DNA of 20,954 nucleotides. It comes from Fragilaria radians (Eukaryota; Bacillariophyta; Fragilariophyceae; Fragilariales; Fragilariaceae). The DNA is taken from assembly GCA_900642245.1 (NCBI GenBank), contig CAAAJI010000684.1, positions 8,276-29,229 on the forward strand, written 5' to 3'. This document shows positions 10,578 to 18,800 of the stretch, piece by piece; position 1 is the first letter of the stretch, and each line of letters starts with the position of its first letter. The notes under the pieces were generated by a model, which saw only the letters and a program-made list of their open reading frames with translations, searched no databases and was not told the origin of the DNA. The translations under genes were made by a program, and so were the position numbers.

Positions 10578-10883
10578 ATGTCATCCTCATCTCAAGCGCC
10601 TCCATCTGCGCGGTTCCAAATATGGATTGCGATGAGTATCTATTCATGTATTTTCATACTTGTTCAAGCGTCTACAATCACATTCTCAACTCCTGATACT
10701 GACTGGGCAATTGTCATTCTTTCCATTACTTTGATTTTTAGTGTTGCCACTGTAATTGCTCACGTCGCCTCTCCTGAAATATTTGTTGGGCACCACGCTG
10801 AGGGCGCTTCAGCGATGTTGCTACTACTTGCTTGGGTAACCAGTTTCCCCGTGGCAATAGGAACGAAATTGCCGTGGATGTAA
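10578..10883 (+). CDS. Small three-helix membrane protein, unrecognised
   Basis: The first ATG in an open frame that extends upstream to 10470 only through a TTG. The product has 101 residues. After a short Ser/Pro-rich start there are three hydrophobic segments (about residues 13-35, 43-63 and 75-95) separated by STPDTD and the loop EIFVGHHAEG. It ends abruptly in TKLPWM right after the third helix. The N-terminal half resembles the protein starting at 20802 (WIAMSIYS against WITISVFS, then a threonine/phenylalanine-rich loop and a second helix), so it probably belongs to a lineage-specific family. If family members are longer, this copy is truncated or continues in an unseen exon; a possible donor GTAAAG overlaps the stop codon. 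Function unknown. Confidence 0.5.
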   Translation: MSSSSQAPPSARFQIWIAMSIYSCIFILVQASTITFSTPDTDWAIVILSITLIFSVATVIAHVASPEIFVGHHAEGASAMLLLLAWVTSFPVAIGTKLPWM

Positions 10884-11975
10884 AGCGCTAACATGCAGAG
10901 GTGAACTAACGGACACTTTGTGATTTCAACAAAGCATAGTCTGGTTTTCCACTAATCGAATCACAACATAATACCTTTTAACTGGCTTCTCACGACTACG
11001 GAGACTACCAGGGTCACTATCTCTTTAGACAACCTTTGTCCCAATCCCGAATCGAGACTTATACATGACTAGTCAATGAAACGTTGTTCCTGGAGGATAC
11101 CTTCTCGTGCAAGCGTAATTCAGCATATAGTCTGAAGTTTCCGTATTTTGAAAACGACATCACATCTCTTTCTCCCTACACGTCTATTGTGTTTCGAAAC
11201 GAATAATGTATTGCCTCATTCAGGCACGGTGCTGATGCAACAGGTGACCCGTGGATGACACGAAGATAAGAATAACTTCTTAGCGTCACATAACGATAAT
11301 GCTAGTACAGTTAAACAATTGTTAAAAGCTTCATTAAGCAAGATCAATGAGCCGCCAACGATAATCTCAGATTTATTCTTCAAACTTTGCAGCTAAAAAT
11401 AAGCGGAAAAAACATCGTGCTTACCTAGCTTATTCATCAAACTCAAAGGGCCGATTCATGCTCACAGATTTGCTGCTTGTGACCACTGCATTATCACTTC
11501 CCTCATCATTTTAATGCGTTATAATACCCAGAGTGATCAATGGCTTAATCAACGTTGCTTCTCTAATCAGTTTTAACTTAATTATCATAGCTTTTCATTG
11601 TCTTTCTGTTTGACGTTTGAGGATTTCCTATCTTGTATGAAGAATGTCGGATCAACAGTTATGACTACTGATTAGCCCATAATTCATGTCCGGAACAAAG
11701 TTGCCTCTTAATGTAGAATGCAAATGGTATATTTAAAGAAAAGAAGTCATAGTAAATTATGCTAATGATACATTGAAAGATCTAAAATTAAGGTCCAAAC
11801 GGCTTATCATACTTTGGATATATGTTGATATCAACAAAAATAATGTACAATCCACAGATCAATTAAATGGCAAATGCCCTAGACGTGTAAGACTTGGTCA
11901 TAATGTAGTACAGGATATGATAAATAGCACAAAACAAAAATCGAACGGTTGAGAAAGGTACATTATAAAGTTATT
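10884..11975. other. Intergenic stretch between a membrane-protein gene and Copia-like element B
   Basis: About 1.1 kb without a recognisable gene. An ATG-less open frame of 71 codons runs 11737-11952 (plus), contains PRRVRLGHNVVQDMI and has no known motif. The 3' LTR of element B would be expected here on the minus strand, but I cannot define one because no matching 5' LTR survives in the window. Confidence 0.45.
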
Positions 11976-12465
11976 TCACTCTCTACTAGAAATAAGACTA
12001 ATTTGACCTAAACCGTGAATCAGTAGAAACTGATATGCTGAAATACGTACCTCGTACAATTGTACTTGAAACGTATGATGCAAATAACACTTGGACTTCA
12101 TCAATTCAAACCATTCATGAGAACTGCGATGCCTTTTCAAGATATCGGCAGGATTCTCCTTTCGATCAATATGGTATGCATGAACAATATTTCAAGCAAT
12201 GGCTTCACGGACTCAATGAAAAGCCAATAGACAGGATCGTTTCTTCAAATGGTAACTGGGATACATGGAAGTACAGTAACACTCTTGTTATCTCCAAATA
12301 AATGCGTAGGCCCATCTAGCAATCTACATAGATGTGTATTCAGTAGAATAAGTAGCACATTCAACGGGATTATTCTTGGAAGAATACCAATCAACAGGAG
12401 TCTTGTTGTAGAGATGGATGATACCAGTTTCAGACTTTCCAGTAGTATAGTCAGAAGGTGCCTGA
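11976..12465 (-). pseudogene. Element B RNase H and pol C-terminus
   Basis: Minus-strand translation gives DYTTGKSETGIIHLYNKTP, VDWYSSKNNPVECATYSTEY, a stop, then HLFGDNKSV in another frame, and VREAIA followed by VHAYHIDRKENPADILKRH (about 12134-12163). The frame stays open to TGA at 11978-11976. These are the RNase H and C-terminal motifs of the element B family (GDNKSV, KENPADIL). The segment between the RT active site and DYTTGKSETG, normally well over 100 residues, is missing. The plus-strand open frame at 12035-12301 is antisense to this segment. Confidence 0.85.
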
Positions 12466-13380
12466 ATAGACTTTCCTGTTTCAACAATCCAAAGAATCCA
12501 TTAGGGTCTTTACCAATATAGAGTAAATCATCAACACATACACCCAAATAACAATAGTGATCACTTTTATCATGTATCCAAACCTCTGGATCACATTTTG
12601 GAACCAACCTCGCTTCAGCCCAATAATCATGGTAACAAGCACCAAAGCTCTTCAAACCATACAGAGCTTTGATGATAATCAATGTATGTTCAGCAAATTT
12701 TCCAAAGTCAGGTCCAGCAACAAAAGCAATCCTCTCACAAGTTTTGGATAAAAGGTATGCAAAACCAATATAAGCAGCACAAATAGAGACAATATTTAAT
12801 CCACCAATAAACATAACAGTACAGAGGGACTTCAGATCCACAACAGAGGAATACATTGACTAAGGATCAACATTCTTAGTCAAAACAACCTCAAGCAACA
12901 CATCTTGCACGTCTTTGATAATCATGTTTGCAATCATAAACAATTTTCACTTTGATTTTCTCATAGCCATCTGGGATAGGTGCTCCAATACCAAGGGAAT
13001 GTCTTGTATTCAAAGAGTTGCTTCATTTCTAGAGCACGGTCATCTCTCCAAAACGTATTTCAAGGCGTTCAGCATCTTCAAAGTCATATGGAATCTCAAT
13101 ACCAAGCTTGAATACTTTACCCCCTAGCACACAAATGAGCTTGCTTTGAAAGATGATTGATCTTTGTTTCCTTCTTGGCATATCCTCAAAATCTTTCCAT
13201 ACAGGAGTTTCTATCAAATCATTTCTCTTAGCATAATCATCAATAGTAACAAGGTCATTTCATATGATATATTTAGTGGCTCCCAAGTACAGGAATTATC
13301 TTTCTATTTAAAAGAATCATTAACTAGGATTTCCTTAAAAGTCCAAAATGTTTCACCATGAGTGCAAAACTGTCGTATGT
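12466..13380 (-). pseudogene. Element B linker end and reverse transcriptase
   Basis: The minus strand begins with HGETFWTFKEILVND and NSCTWEPLNI (13288-13268, the WEP motif of a chromodomain-like fold). It continues with VTIDDYAKRNDLIETPVWKDF, KVFKLGIEIPYDFEDAERL, GYEKIKVKIVYDCKHDYQRRA, MYSSVVDLKSLCTVMFIGGLN, KALYGLKSFGACYHDYWAE and YCYLGVCVDDLLYIGKDPNG. The active-site motif is CVDD (12538-12527), where most Copia enzymes have YVDD. Three or more frame changes and stops (for example VDP*SMYSS) make it non-functional. It is the direct continuation of the linker interrupted at about 15.5 kb by the Crypton-like insertion. Confidence 0.87.
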
Positions 13381-13497
13381 GAAGCCTACATAATTTTATA
13401 CTTAAAAATTTAAAATTTAGGGCTACACTAGAAGCCATGAAGTCGAAAAAATGAGATGAAATTACGAAAAATATTTAACTTTGTTAAATCTTGCTTC

Positions 13498-13536
13498 GAC
13501 AATTCAGATCCCACCACCTCCCCTGAATCACCTCCT
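13498..13536. repeat. 39-bp direct repeat, copy 1
   Basis: Identical over 39 bp to 13858-13896 (begins GACAATTCAGATCCCACCAC, ends AATCACCTCCT). It lies 10 bp beyond the stop of the Crypton second frame, on the outer side. Spacing between copies is 360 bp. Flanking bases differ immediately on both sides. Confidence 0.9.
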
Positions 13537-13546
13537 TATCTCACAC

Positions 13547-14299
13547 CTAACAACTTAGATTAGCATTACGTTGTCGATGCTTTTTGTCAAATTTCACTGC
13601 ATTGATTAGTTTTGTTACACTTGTCTGTGCTCCATAAACCAAATAGATTCGATTGATGGCAGCATTTGCTGTCAAACCCTGTTGTACTAGCTCTGAAATC
13701 AGATCCCTCACCACGTTTCGTCAATGAAACTTATGCTTCTATCTACCCTGCTCATTATATGCCAGTAGCCTTGCTGGCTTTCTACCACCAAGACCGTTTT
13801 GGTACTCCTCCCAAAGATCATGTAATGACCTTGGGTTAGGACTTAAAAAGATTTTCAGACAATTCAGATCCCACCACCTCCCCTGAATCACCTCCTCTTT
13901 GCACTCCCTGTTGCTGTGCGATACAAACAGGGCGTGCAACTTGTGTTGCTATCCTCCAAAGGTTTGAATTTACCACCAAAAGATTGTGACTTAATAAAAC
14001 CCTGTTTACAACTTTTCTTTATCCTGTGCTGCTTTCATCTGAATTACCTGTCTCCGTAATGATATCAAGGAAGACTGAATAACCATTAACTGCTCTGTCA
14101 CCGAAAACCCCCGTTGAATCTGTCTGTTATTCCCAACTCCATTTTCTTGCAAATCATTCTCTGGATCACCACTATCTAGAATTTTGTCTAAAAATACCGA
14201 GCCTTGATTCCCAGTCACAAGCACCTGTTGTTGAATAATGGGATTTTTTTCACTGTTAGTTTCCCAGGTGCTTACCTCTCCTCGCTCTTTTAATCTCAT
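13547..14299 (-). pseudogene. Crypton-like second protein: coiled coil plus GCR1_C-like domain
   Basis: ATG at 14299 opens 97 codons, ending in a heptad-like segment (VTEQLMVIQSSLISLRRQVIQM). After a frame change the conserved domain appears: SLHDLWEEYQNGLGGRKPARLLAYNEQGR, a stop, KHKFH, a stop, RNVVRDLISELVQQG, AINRIYLVYGAQTSVTKL, ending at TAG 13549-13547. The LWxEY...GxGGxxPA core followed by a basic K.K.H.R segment matches the GCR1_C-type DNA-binding domain associated with Cryptons. It is likely the DNA-binding partner of the recombinase. The two stops after the core lie in the same frame as the domain. A related domain is found on the plus strand at 19250-19430. Confidence 0.6.
13858..13896. 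repeat. 39-bp direct repeat, copy 2
   Basis: Second exact copy of the 39-bp sequence, here inside the second Crypton frame between coiled coil and GCR1_C-like domain. On the minus strand it encodes EEVIQGRWWDLN, which is not part of the recognisable domain. The two copies bracket exactly the DNA-binding-domain segment. Confidence 0.9.
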
Positions 14300-14397
14300 T
14301 TTTCACATCTTCCGGTACCATGTAATGAAACTCAGAGTAGACACACCACAACAACGACCGCCCCAGCACTAATCTTACCAATTCTGGAAGCTTCTTT

Positions 14398-15321
14398 TTA
14401 ATATTTGGAACAACAATGGTTAGTATAAAGTTGTTGATACCAGAATTTTAAAAGCATCATCTTCATCACAATTTTTGTAAATGCATGCACCTCCAAAACA
14501 CAACTTTCAGCCACCTTTGCATCTGGATAAGGCAACTCAACGTCATCATACACATCTGAAACCCTTCCCTTACCCTTCCATCGTCCCCAAATATCCTTTT
14601 CATCCTTTGAACATCCACATTGTCTAACATGTGTTGCGCCAAATTTTCGAATGCTGTGACTGTCAAGTGGCCCTTCATCATCAAGGAACTCCTCCTGGTT
14701 GGTCATCTTCTGCCCAAAGACATTCTGCACAATATCTTTTGCCTTGACGTAAGGCAATTCAAAGGAATTTAGGTTAGTTTTGAAATTCAATTCCAGCCAT
14801 AAAGATAATGATAAATATTCACAAAAAACGGAATCTAATGAATCCAAAACAATTTGCCACAGTGCATCTTGTTCCTCCTGCACGTTTTTGACCAAGTTAA
14901 CCGTGCTTTTGAAGCATTTGGAAAGATGTCATGCATCAAATTGTGTTGTGTCATCAATTCTTGCAATCTTATGAAACTGAAAGTTCACCAAGGCCGGTAT
15001 CCCAAACTTCCAAACGTAGCTATTGTTGTTTTCCTTCAAAACTTCAATCAAAAGTTGAAATTCTGCCTCCTTCATGGGTTGTCTGGTCTTTGATGCTGCA
15101 CCTTGTTTCCTCACTTCTTTCTTCTTCACTAGTTTTATCAGATCATTTATCTCAATACTTCTTGTGGGGTTTCCTTCTTCTCGAGTCCTACTCCATTCCA
15201 TCAGACGATTTGGCATGAACAATGATAAAGCTTTCGTCCAAAACTTCAGGGTGTTGGACCGTGCCAATGTCGGATTGGCATCAGAAGGCGGATCAGGAGT
15301 CCCAAAGCACCTGCAATTCAT
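14398..15321 (-). pseudogene. Crypton-like tyrosine recombinase with one nonsense codon
   Basis: A single frame of 308 codons from ATG 15321, interrupted only by TGA at 14931-14929 (after TTQFDA). Conserved family blocks are KKEVRKQGAASKTRQPMKEAEF, KFGIPALVNFQFHKIARIDD (Arg121, candidate first catalytic arginine), VKNVQEEQDALWQIVLDSLDS, LDSHSIRKFGATHVRQCGCS (HxxR, His222/Arg225; codons 14658-14647), KDIWGRWKGKGRVSDVYDDV and ELPYPDAKVAE (Tyr258 a candidate nucleophile). The R...HxxR...Y order is that of tyrosine recombinases. Length and sequence match a protein family common in diatoms and related algae. The last 30 residues look shifted. With one premature stop and otherwise good conservation, the copy appears young compared with the host retroelement. 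Confidence 0.65.
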
Positions 15322-15358
15322 CCATCATAAACGTCGTTAGGGGTGATAGAAAGAAGTT

Positions 15359-15380
15359 GAGCAGGTGTATACACCTGCTC
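15359..15380. repeat. Perfect 22-bp palindrome followed by a T run
   Basis: The half-site GAGCAGGTGTA is followed directly by its reverse complement, then TTTTTT. It lies 38 bp upstream of the recombinase ATG on the side facing element B. It could be a recombinase or regulator binding site, a terminal structure of the Crypton-like element, or a hairpin in RNA. Confidence 0.85.
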
Positions 15381-15657
15381 TTTTTTATACACTATACCAT
15401 GGTGAAATGACATGAAATTGTCAAGCGTTGCTTTGTAAATTCTCGTAGACAACATAGTTTTTGTGAAAACAATAGTTTTGAACGTTGACAACTAGTACAT
15501 TTTCTACATACGTAAATGTTGTACTTGTTGTCCCACATGTAACAATATATCCAACATCGAAAAAGGTTGTATTTGCAATACTTTGCAATTAGCTCTAAGC
15601 AAAATTAAGAATCTTGACTTGATACCATTCAATGGAGAGAGTATGAACTTTTCAATT

Positions 15658-16118
15658 TCAGTATTGCTGATGTGGAATTCTAGGAAATAAATACAACATC
15701 GGTTGTATTTCCCTGATAACATCTTGATGTTGCTTTTTAAGATGGGCTAAGATTTGGTTGTATGTTAAAATATACTCACGAGAACCATCACCCAATGAAA
15801 CACGATACTGTATCCAGCCATTATTCACAGGCGCACCATTCTCATCAATATGAAAGTTATCAGACACTTTTGGCACGGTGTACAGAGCCATTTACTTCAC
15901 CTTCACGTAGGTATATAAGTCCAAAAATGTTTGAAAGGGTAAATACAGGGACCTTACCGTCAGTTGACATAACAATCTTGGATGCACTATCCCCATCAGC
16001 TGATGCCTCGGAACAGGTCTTACATCAGCACGCTAATTGGGATCATAAGGGGTATCAGCAGGCCTCACATCACTACGAGCAATCACCATATGGGTAACAT
16101 CGGTTACCACCAAAAACG
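15658..16118 (-). pseudogene. Element B post-integrase linker
   Basis: Minus-strand translation gives ADDLTFLVVTDVTHMVIARSD, VRPADTP, then after a frame change RADVRPVPRHQLMGIVHPRL. Further on comes VNNGWIQYRVSLGDGSREYILTYNQILAHLKKQHQDVIREIQ (15835-15710). The blocks T.LVVTDVTHMVIARSDVRPAD and GNG..EEILTYN..L are those between integrase and RT in this family. The frame is lost near 15660, and Crypton-related sequence begins by about 15340-15380. Confidence 0.8.
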
Positions 16119-16865
16119 TTAGGTCATCAGCACATTTTCTGCAATTACAACAAAGCGACCAATTCTTTCTTTTGAATCAGGGAAGGAGTGTCCAGAATCA
16201 AGGTATAGAACACGCTGGTAGAAATAGAATATGCTGGTAGAAATAGAACAACAATAACGCGGGGTGGTTCCAAATCCAACATAGATAGGACTTTGACCAT
16301 TGAACATAGCATGTGCAACTCGGTTCAGAATGTATACAACTTAAACTATACACAATAACCACAACTCAGGGGGTACACCAACACAATCCATTGTCATATG
16401 GATCATTGACTTAATCTCATGAATAAGTCGTTCAGCTGATAGTAGGGTTTTGAATGTTTATCACCTATGATACTGATGAAGGATTTCAGTTTCTGCCTTG
16501 GATATTTCTGATTTGGTATTTTCAGAGAATACTCCTCTCATGGCTCCAAAGCTTTGAATAAAGCCCATCACAGCACTAGGGAACCTGGACTCTGTTTTCA
16601 TGCCATGTACACTTGTAAACATGGACTTCATTCCCACAAATAACTGGGCACAAGTTGAACCATCATGATCTTTAGTATTCACAAAGATAGTATATATGGC
16701 ATAATCTTCATCAAGGCATCTCACATTCAAAGCAGGGAAACAACTTCGGAAATGCCTGCAAAGGGGTAAACAAGTTTCTAGAATAGCATACTGTGTGGTG
16801 ACTTGGAAAGTATCACATATAACTCCACATGGCTTCCAAGCAAAATATTTGCGTAAGTTGGGCCA
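16119..16865 (-). pseudogene. Element B integrase
   Basis: Starts with WPNLRKYFAWKPCGVICDTFQ, then FPALNVRC and TKDHDGSTCAQLFVGMKSMFTS. VHGMKTESRFPSAVMGFIQSFGAM and RGVFSENTKSEIS follow, then LLSAERLIHEIK, CVGVPPELWLLCIV, YILNRVAHAMFNGQSP, and FYFYQRVLYLDSGHSFPDSKERIGRF. This is the retroviral-type integrase core with the following conserved region. The first Asp (DGST) is present. Where the second is expected (SD in relatives) the sequence has SE. The third acidic residue falls in a broken stretch. Stops and frame changes occur at HQYHR* and before VVYILN. Protease sequence is missing upstream. Confidence 0.85.
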
Positions 16866-16923
16866 ATTTTGATTCTTCCTACGGCTTCAAGTTGGGTTAG
16901 CAAACACCTGCATCAACAATTCC

Positions 16924-18729
16924 TCAGCTTCCACAGAAAGAACAAATTGTTGGAGTTGTAATGGCTATTTGATCATCAACATTATTGTTACTTGTAGTGG
17001 CTCCAACTCTCTCTGCAGTTGTAGTAGCATTGATCATGGTTGGGACTCCAGATCTAGTGGTACCTGCATTTCCTCCACTTTGACGATGATGTTGCCTATA
17101 CTTTTGAAGGAAAGTAGCTCTATCAGACTTTAACTCTTGCTTCTCTTGATGCGTTAAAGCAAAATACTCATTGCAAGTCAATACTGCTCTATGTGATAAT
17201 CGAGATAGAAAAATTATGTCCTAATTTAAGGAAATTATGAATCAATACTCTTGTTTTCTTATCGTGAAAGATTGAAGCATTGATGACTAGTTTTTCATTA
17301 TGATAGTATTTATTTAGATCAGTTTTTTTATTTAATGTCTTTTGGCTATGTCAAATATCTTTTGGCTATTCTTTATTTAGAGCTAAACACATTAATTATA
17401 AAAAGGTTCGTGAAACACATGTGATTCATTATCACCTAAATTTTAGAGACCTTTGATTTGTGTCATCGAAAATTTGCAATCGAAAAAAACAACAAATATT
17501 ATTATTGTCATTTGTTGTTTTTAGATGTGCTTATATATCTGATTCCTTTATCATCTAGATTAGCATATACTAGCAATACTGGACGTCACCAAATGTTGCT
17601 ACAAAATAGTATCCCTTGATTTAATCTCTTTTATAGATTAATTCGGTGTGTTTAATTTAAAGCATAAAGAATTATCTTCTAGGGTTGTAGAATATAGTAC
17701 AAGTACATCACTTGGCTTTCCTTTTCCCTGACCACTTTTACCACCATGACCTACAGAAATATGACCAGCTCCATGAGCACTCTGCCCACTCTTGGATACA
17801 ATTGTAGAATTCAGTCGTCGCTTCTGTACTTTTTTGAGATCTTCCGCCTTGGTTGTCAGTTCCTCCACCACATCAGCAAATGACAATGATGACTTCAGCT
17901 GCTTAACTGAAAGTGTCAAATCATTAACAACACTTGAAAAATCTGCATAATCTTGTACACATGCACTTAACTGTCCACTCTTTTCATGATCAGGCACAAT
18001 AGACTGTGTAGAATCTTCCAAATCCTAATGCTTCTCTTGAAAATTCTGTAGAAATTTACATAGATCTCCAGTATACTTTGATGTAAGCCACATTGTTGCC
18101 AATTCCATCTGGAACTCTGTCTGTAACAAAGCCAAATTTCCAGCAGATGCATAATGGCTATGCAAGTCCAACACATTGTCATGAGAATTCTCATTGATTG
18201 AATAATGCTGAACAATTGTACGGGCTTGACCAGCCTTTATAACAGTGTTGAAAACTGACATTGCATAAGCACACCGTCTCTCAAACAAGCTGTAATCCAT
18301 AGTACCAATTGTGGAGATGACAAGATATAGATCAAAGATACAATCGGCACAATCAACTCATGCTGTTGATAACCACTGACAACAAATACAAAAGTACTTA
18401 GTAGTCTGACCATTGAACTCAACATAAGATTTGGGTCTTGCTTCAACCCATGATCAAAATTGGTATGTCAGTGTCACTCCAGCTGCTGTCATATTATTGC
18501 CACCACTTGCTGACAAATTTGACTTTGTTGTTAACGTAAGGCTAGGTATTGTTTCATCACAGAATGCTTCAAACTTATTGGCACGCAGAATGTTTCCATT
18601 TGAAAGTTGTGATGCCTTCTATTTATAATAGGACTGGATATTTCGGATCTGCTTTGTTACCTTGATTGAAACAGTCTTTGTGGCACTCTTAACAATTACT
18701 TTCACCTCATCAATTTCGGTGCTATCCAT
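16924..18729 (-). pseudogene. Element B gag, interrupted by a solo LTR
   Basis: ATG at 18729 begins MDSTEIDEVKVIVKSATKTV. One frame continues through four stop codons (TAG 18621-18619; TGA after TLTYQF; TGA after QWLSTA; TAG 18027-18025) with no frame change. It includes MDYSLFERRCAYAMSVFNTV, IKAGQARTIV, FADVVEELTTKAEDLKK and a Gly/Lys-rich GHGGKSGQGKGKPSDV. There the LTR intervenes. After it the frame resumes with LTCNEYFALTHQEKQELK and ends TICSFCGS (stop at 16924). LTR plus one target copy is 522 bp, so without it the gag is about 428 codons. Capsid-like helices and a basic nucleocapsid tail fit a Copia gag. All four stops are substitutions, and none shifts the frame. Confidence 0.85.
17185..17701. 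repeat. Solo LTR, copy 2 (517 bp), in element B gag
   Basis: Starts TGCTCT and ends AGTACA, flanked by AATAC (17180-17184) and AGTAC (17702-17706), a 5-bp duplication with one mismatch. It aligns with 8750-9286 over its whole length in the same orientation. It splits the gag frame between KPSDV and LTCNEYF. It contains a 12-bp TCTTTTGGCTAT repeat (about 17338 and 17358) not obvious in copy 1. No internal LTR pair or gene is seen. Confidence 0.8.
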
Positions 18730-18800
18730 TGTAAATAAATCACCAATTTGATTTTACCTTTGCTCATTGAAATGCATGTAGCCAAGGTTTACTGGCGTCC

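Larger units (their letters stand above)
13498..15380 (-). mobile_element. Crypton-like tyrosine-recombinase element, nested in B
   Basis: A unit of roughly 1.9 kb with two minus-strand frames: a tyrosine recombinase (15321-14398), then a coiled-coil protein with a GCR1_C-like domain (14299-13547). Cryptons are DNA transposons moved by a tyrosine recombinase, and several groups carry a GCR1_C DNA-binding domain after it. A 22-bp palindrome lies just upstream of the first frame and a 39-bp repeat just after the second. Element B coding is recognisable on both outer sides (to about 15658 and from about 13380) and would be one linker without the insert. The exact borders are not resolved, because Cryptons leave only very short target repeats. 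Confidence 0.65.
11976..18790 (-). mobile_element. Copia-like retroelement B, decayed and nested
   Basis: On the minus strand the parts follow in order: gag (18729-16924, split by a solo LTR), integrase (16865-16119), linker with chromodomain-like motif (16118-15658 and about 13380-13220), RT (to about 12466), RNase H (to the stop at 11976). The gag (FERRCAYAMSVFNTVIKAGQ), integrase (DGSTCAQLFVG) and RT (MYSSVV...) sequences are those of a Copia-like family widespread in diatoms and distinct from Copia A. It is interrupted by a Crypton-like element (about 13498-15380) and a solo LTR. It has lost the protease and the RT thumb/connection region, and carries many stops. Its LTRs were not found; the Crypton fragment at 18801 lies where the 5' LTR should be. 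Confidence 0.87.

Noticed and set aside
12035..12301. 88-codon plus-strand open frame
   Set aside because: It is antisense to the RNase H end of element B, whose KENPADIL motif reads on the minus strand.
14780..15410. Overlapping plus-strand frames of 62-95 codons
   Set aside because: They are shadows of the minus-strand tyrosine recombinase and its upstream region.
15504..15722. 72-codon minus-strand frame as an independent gene
   Set aside because: It overlaps the decaying linker of element B and shows no motif of its own.
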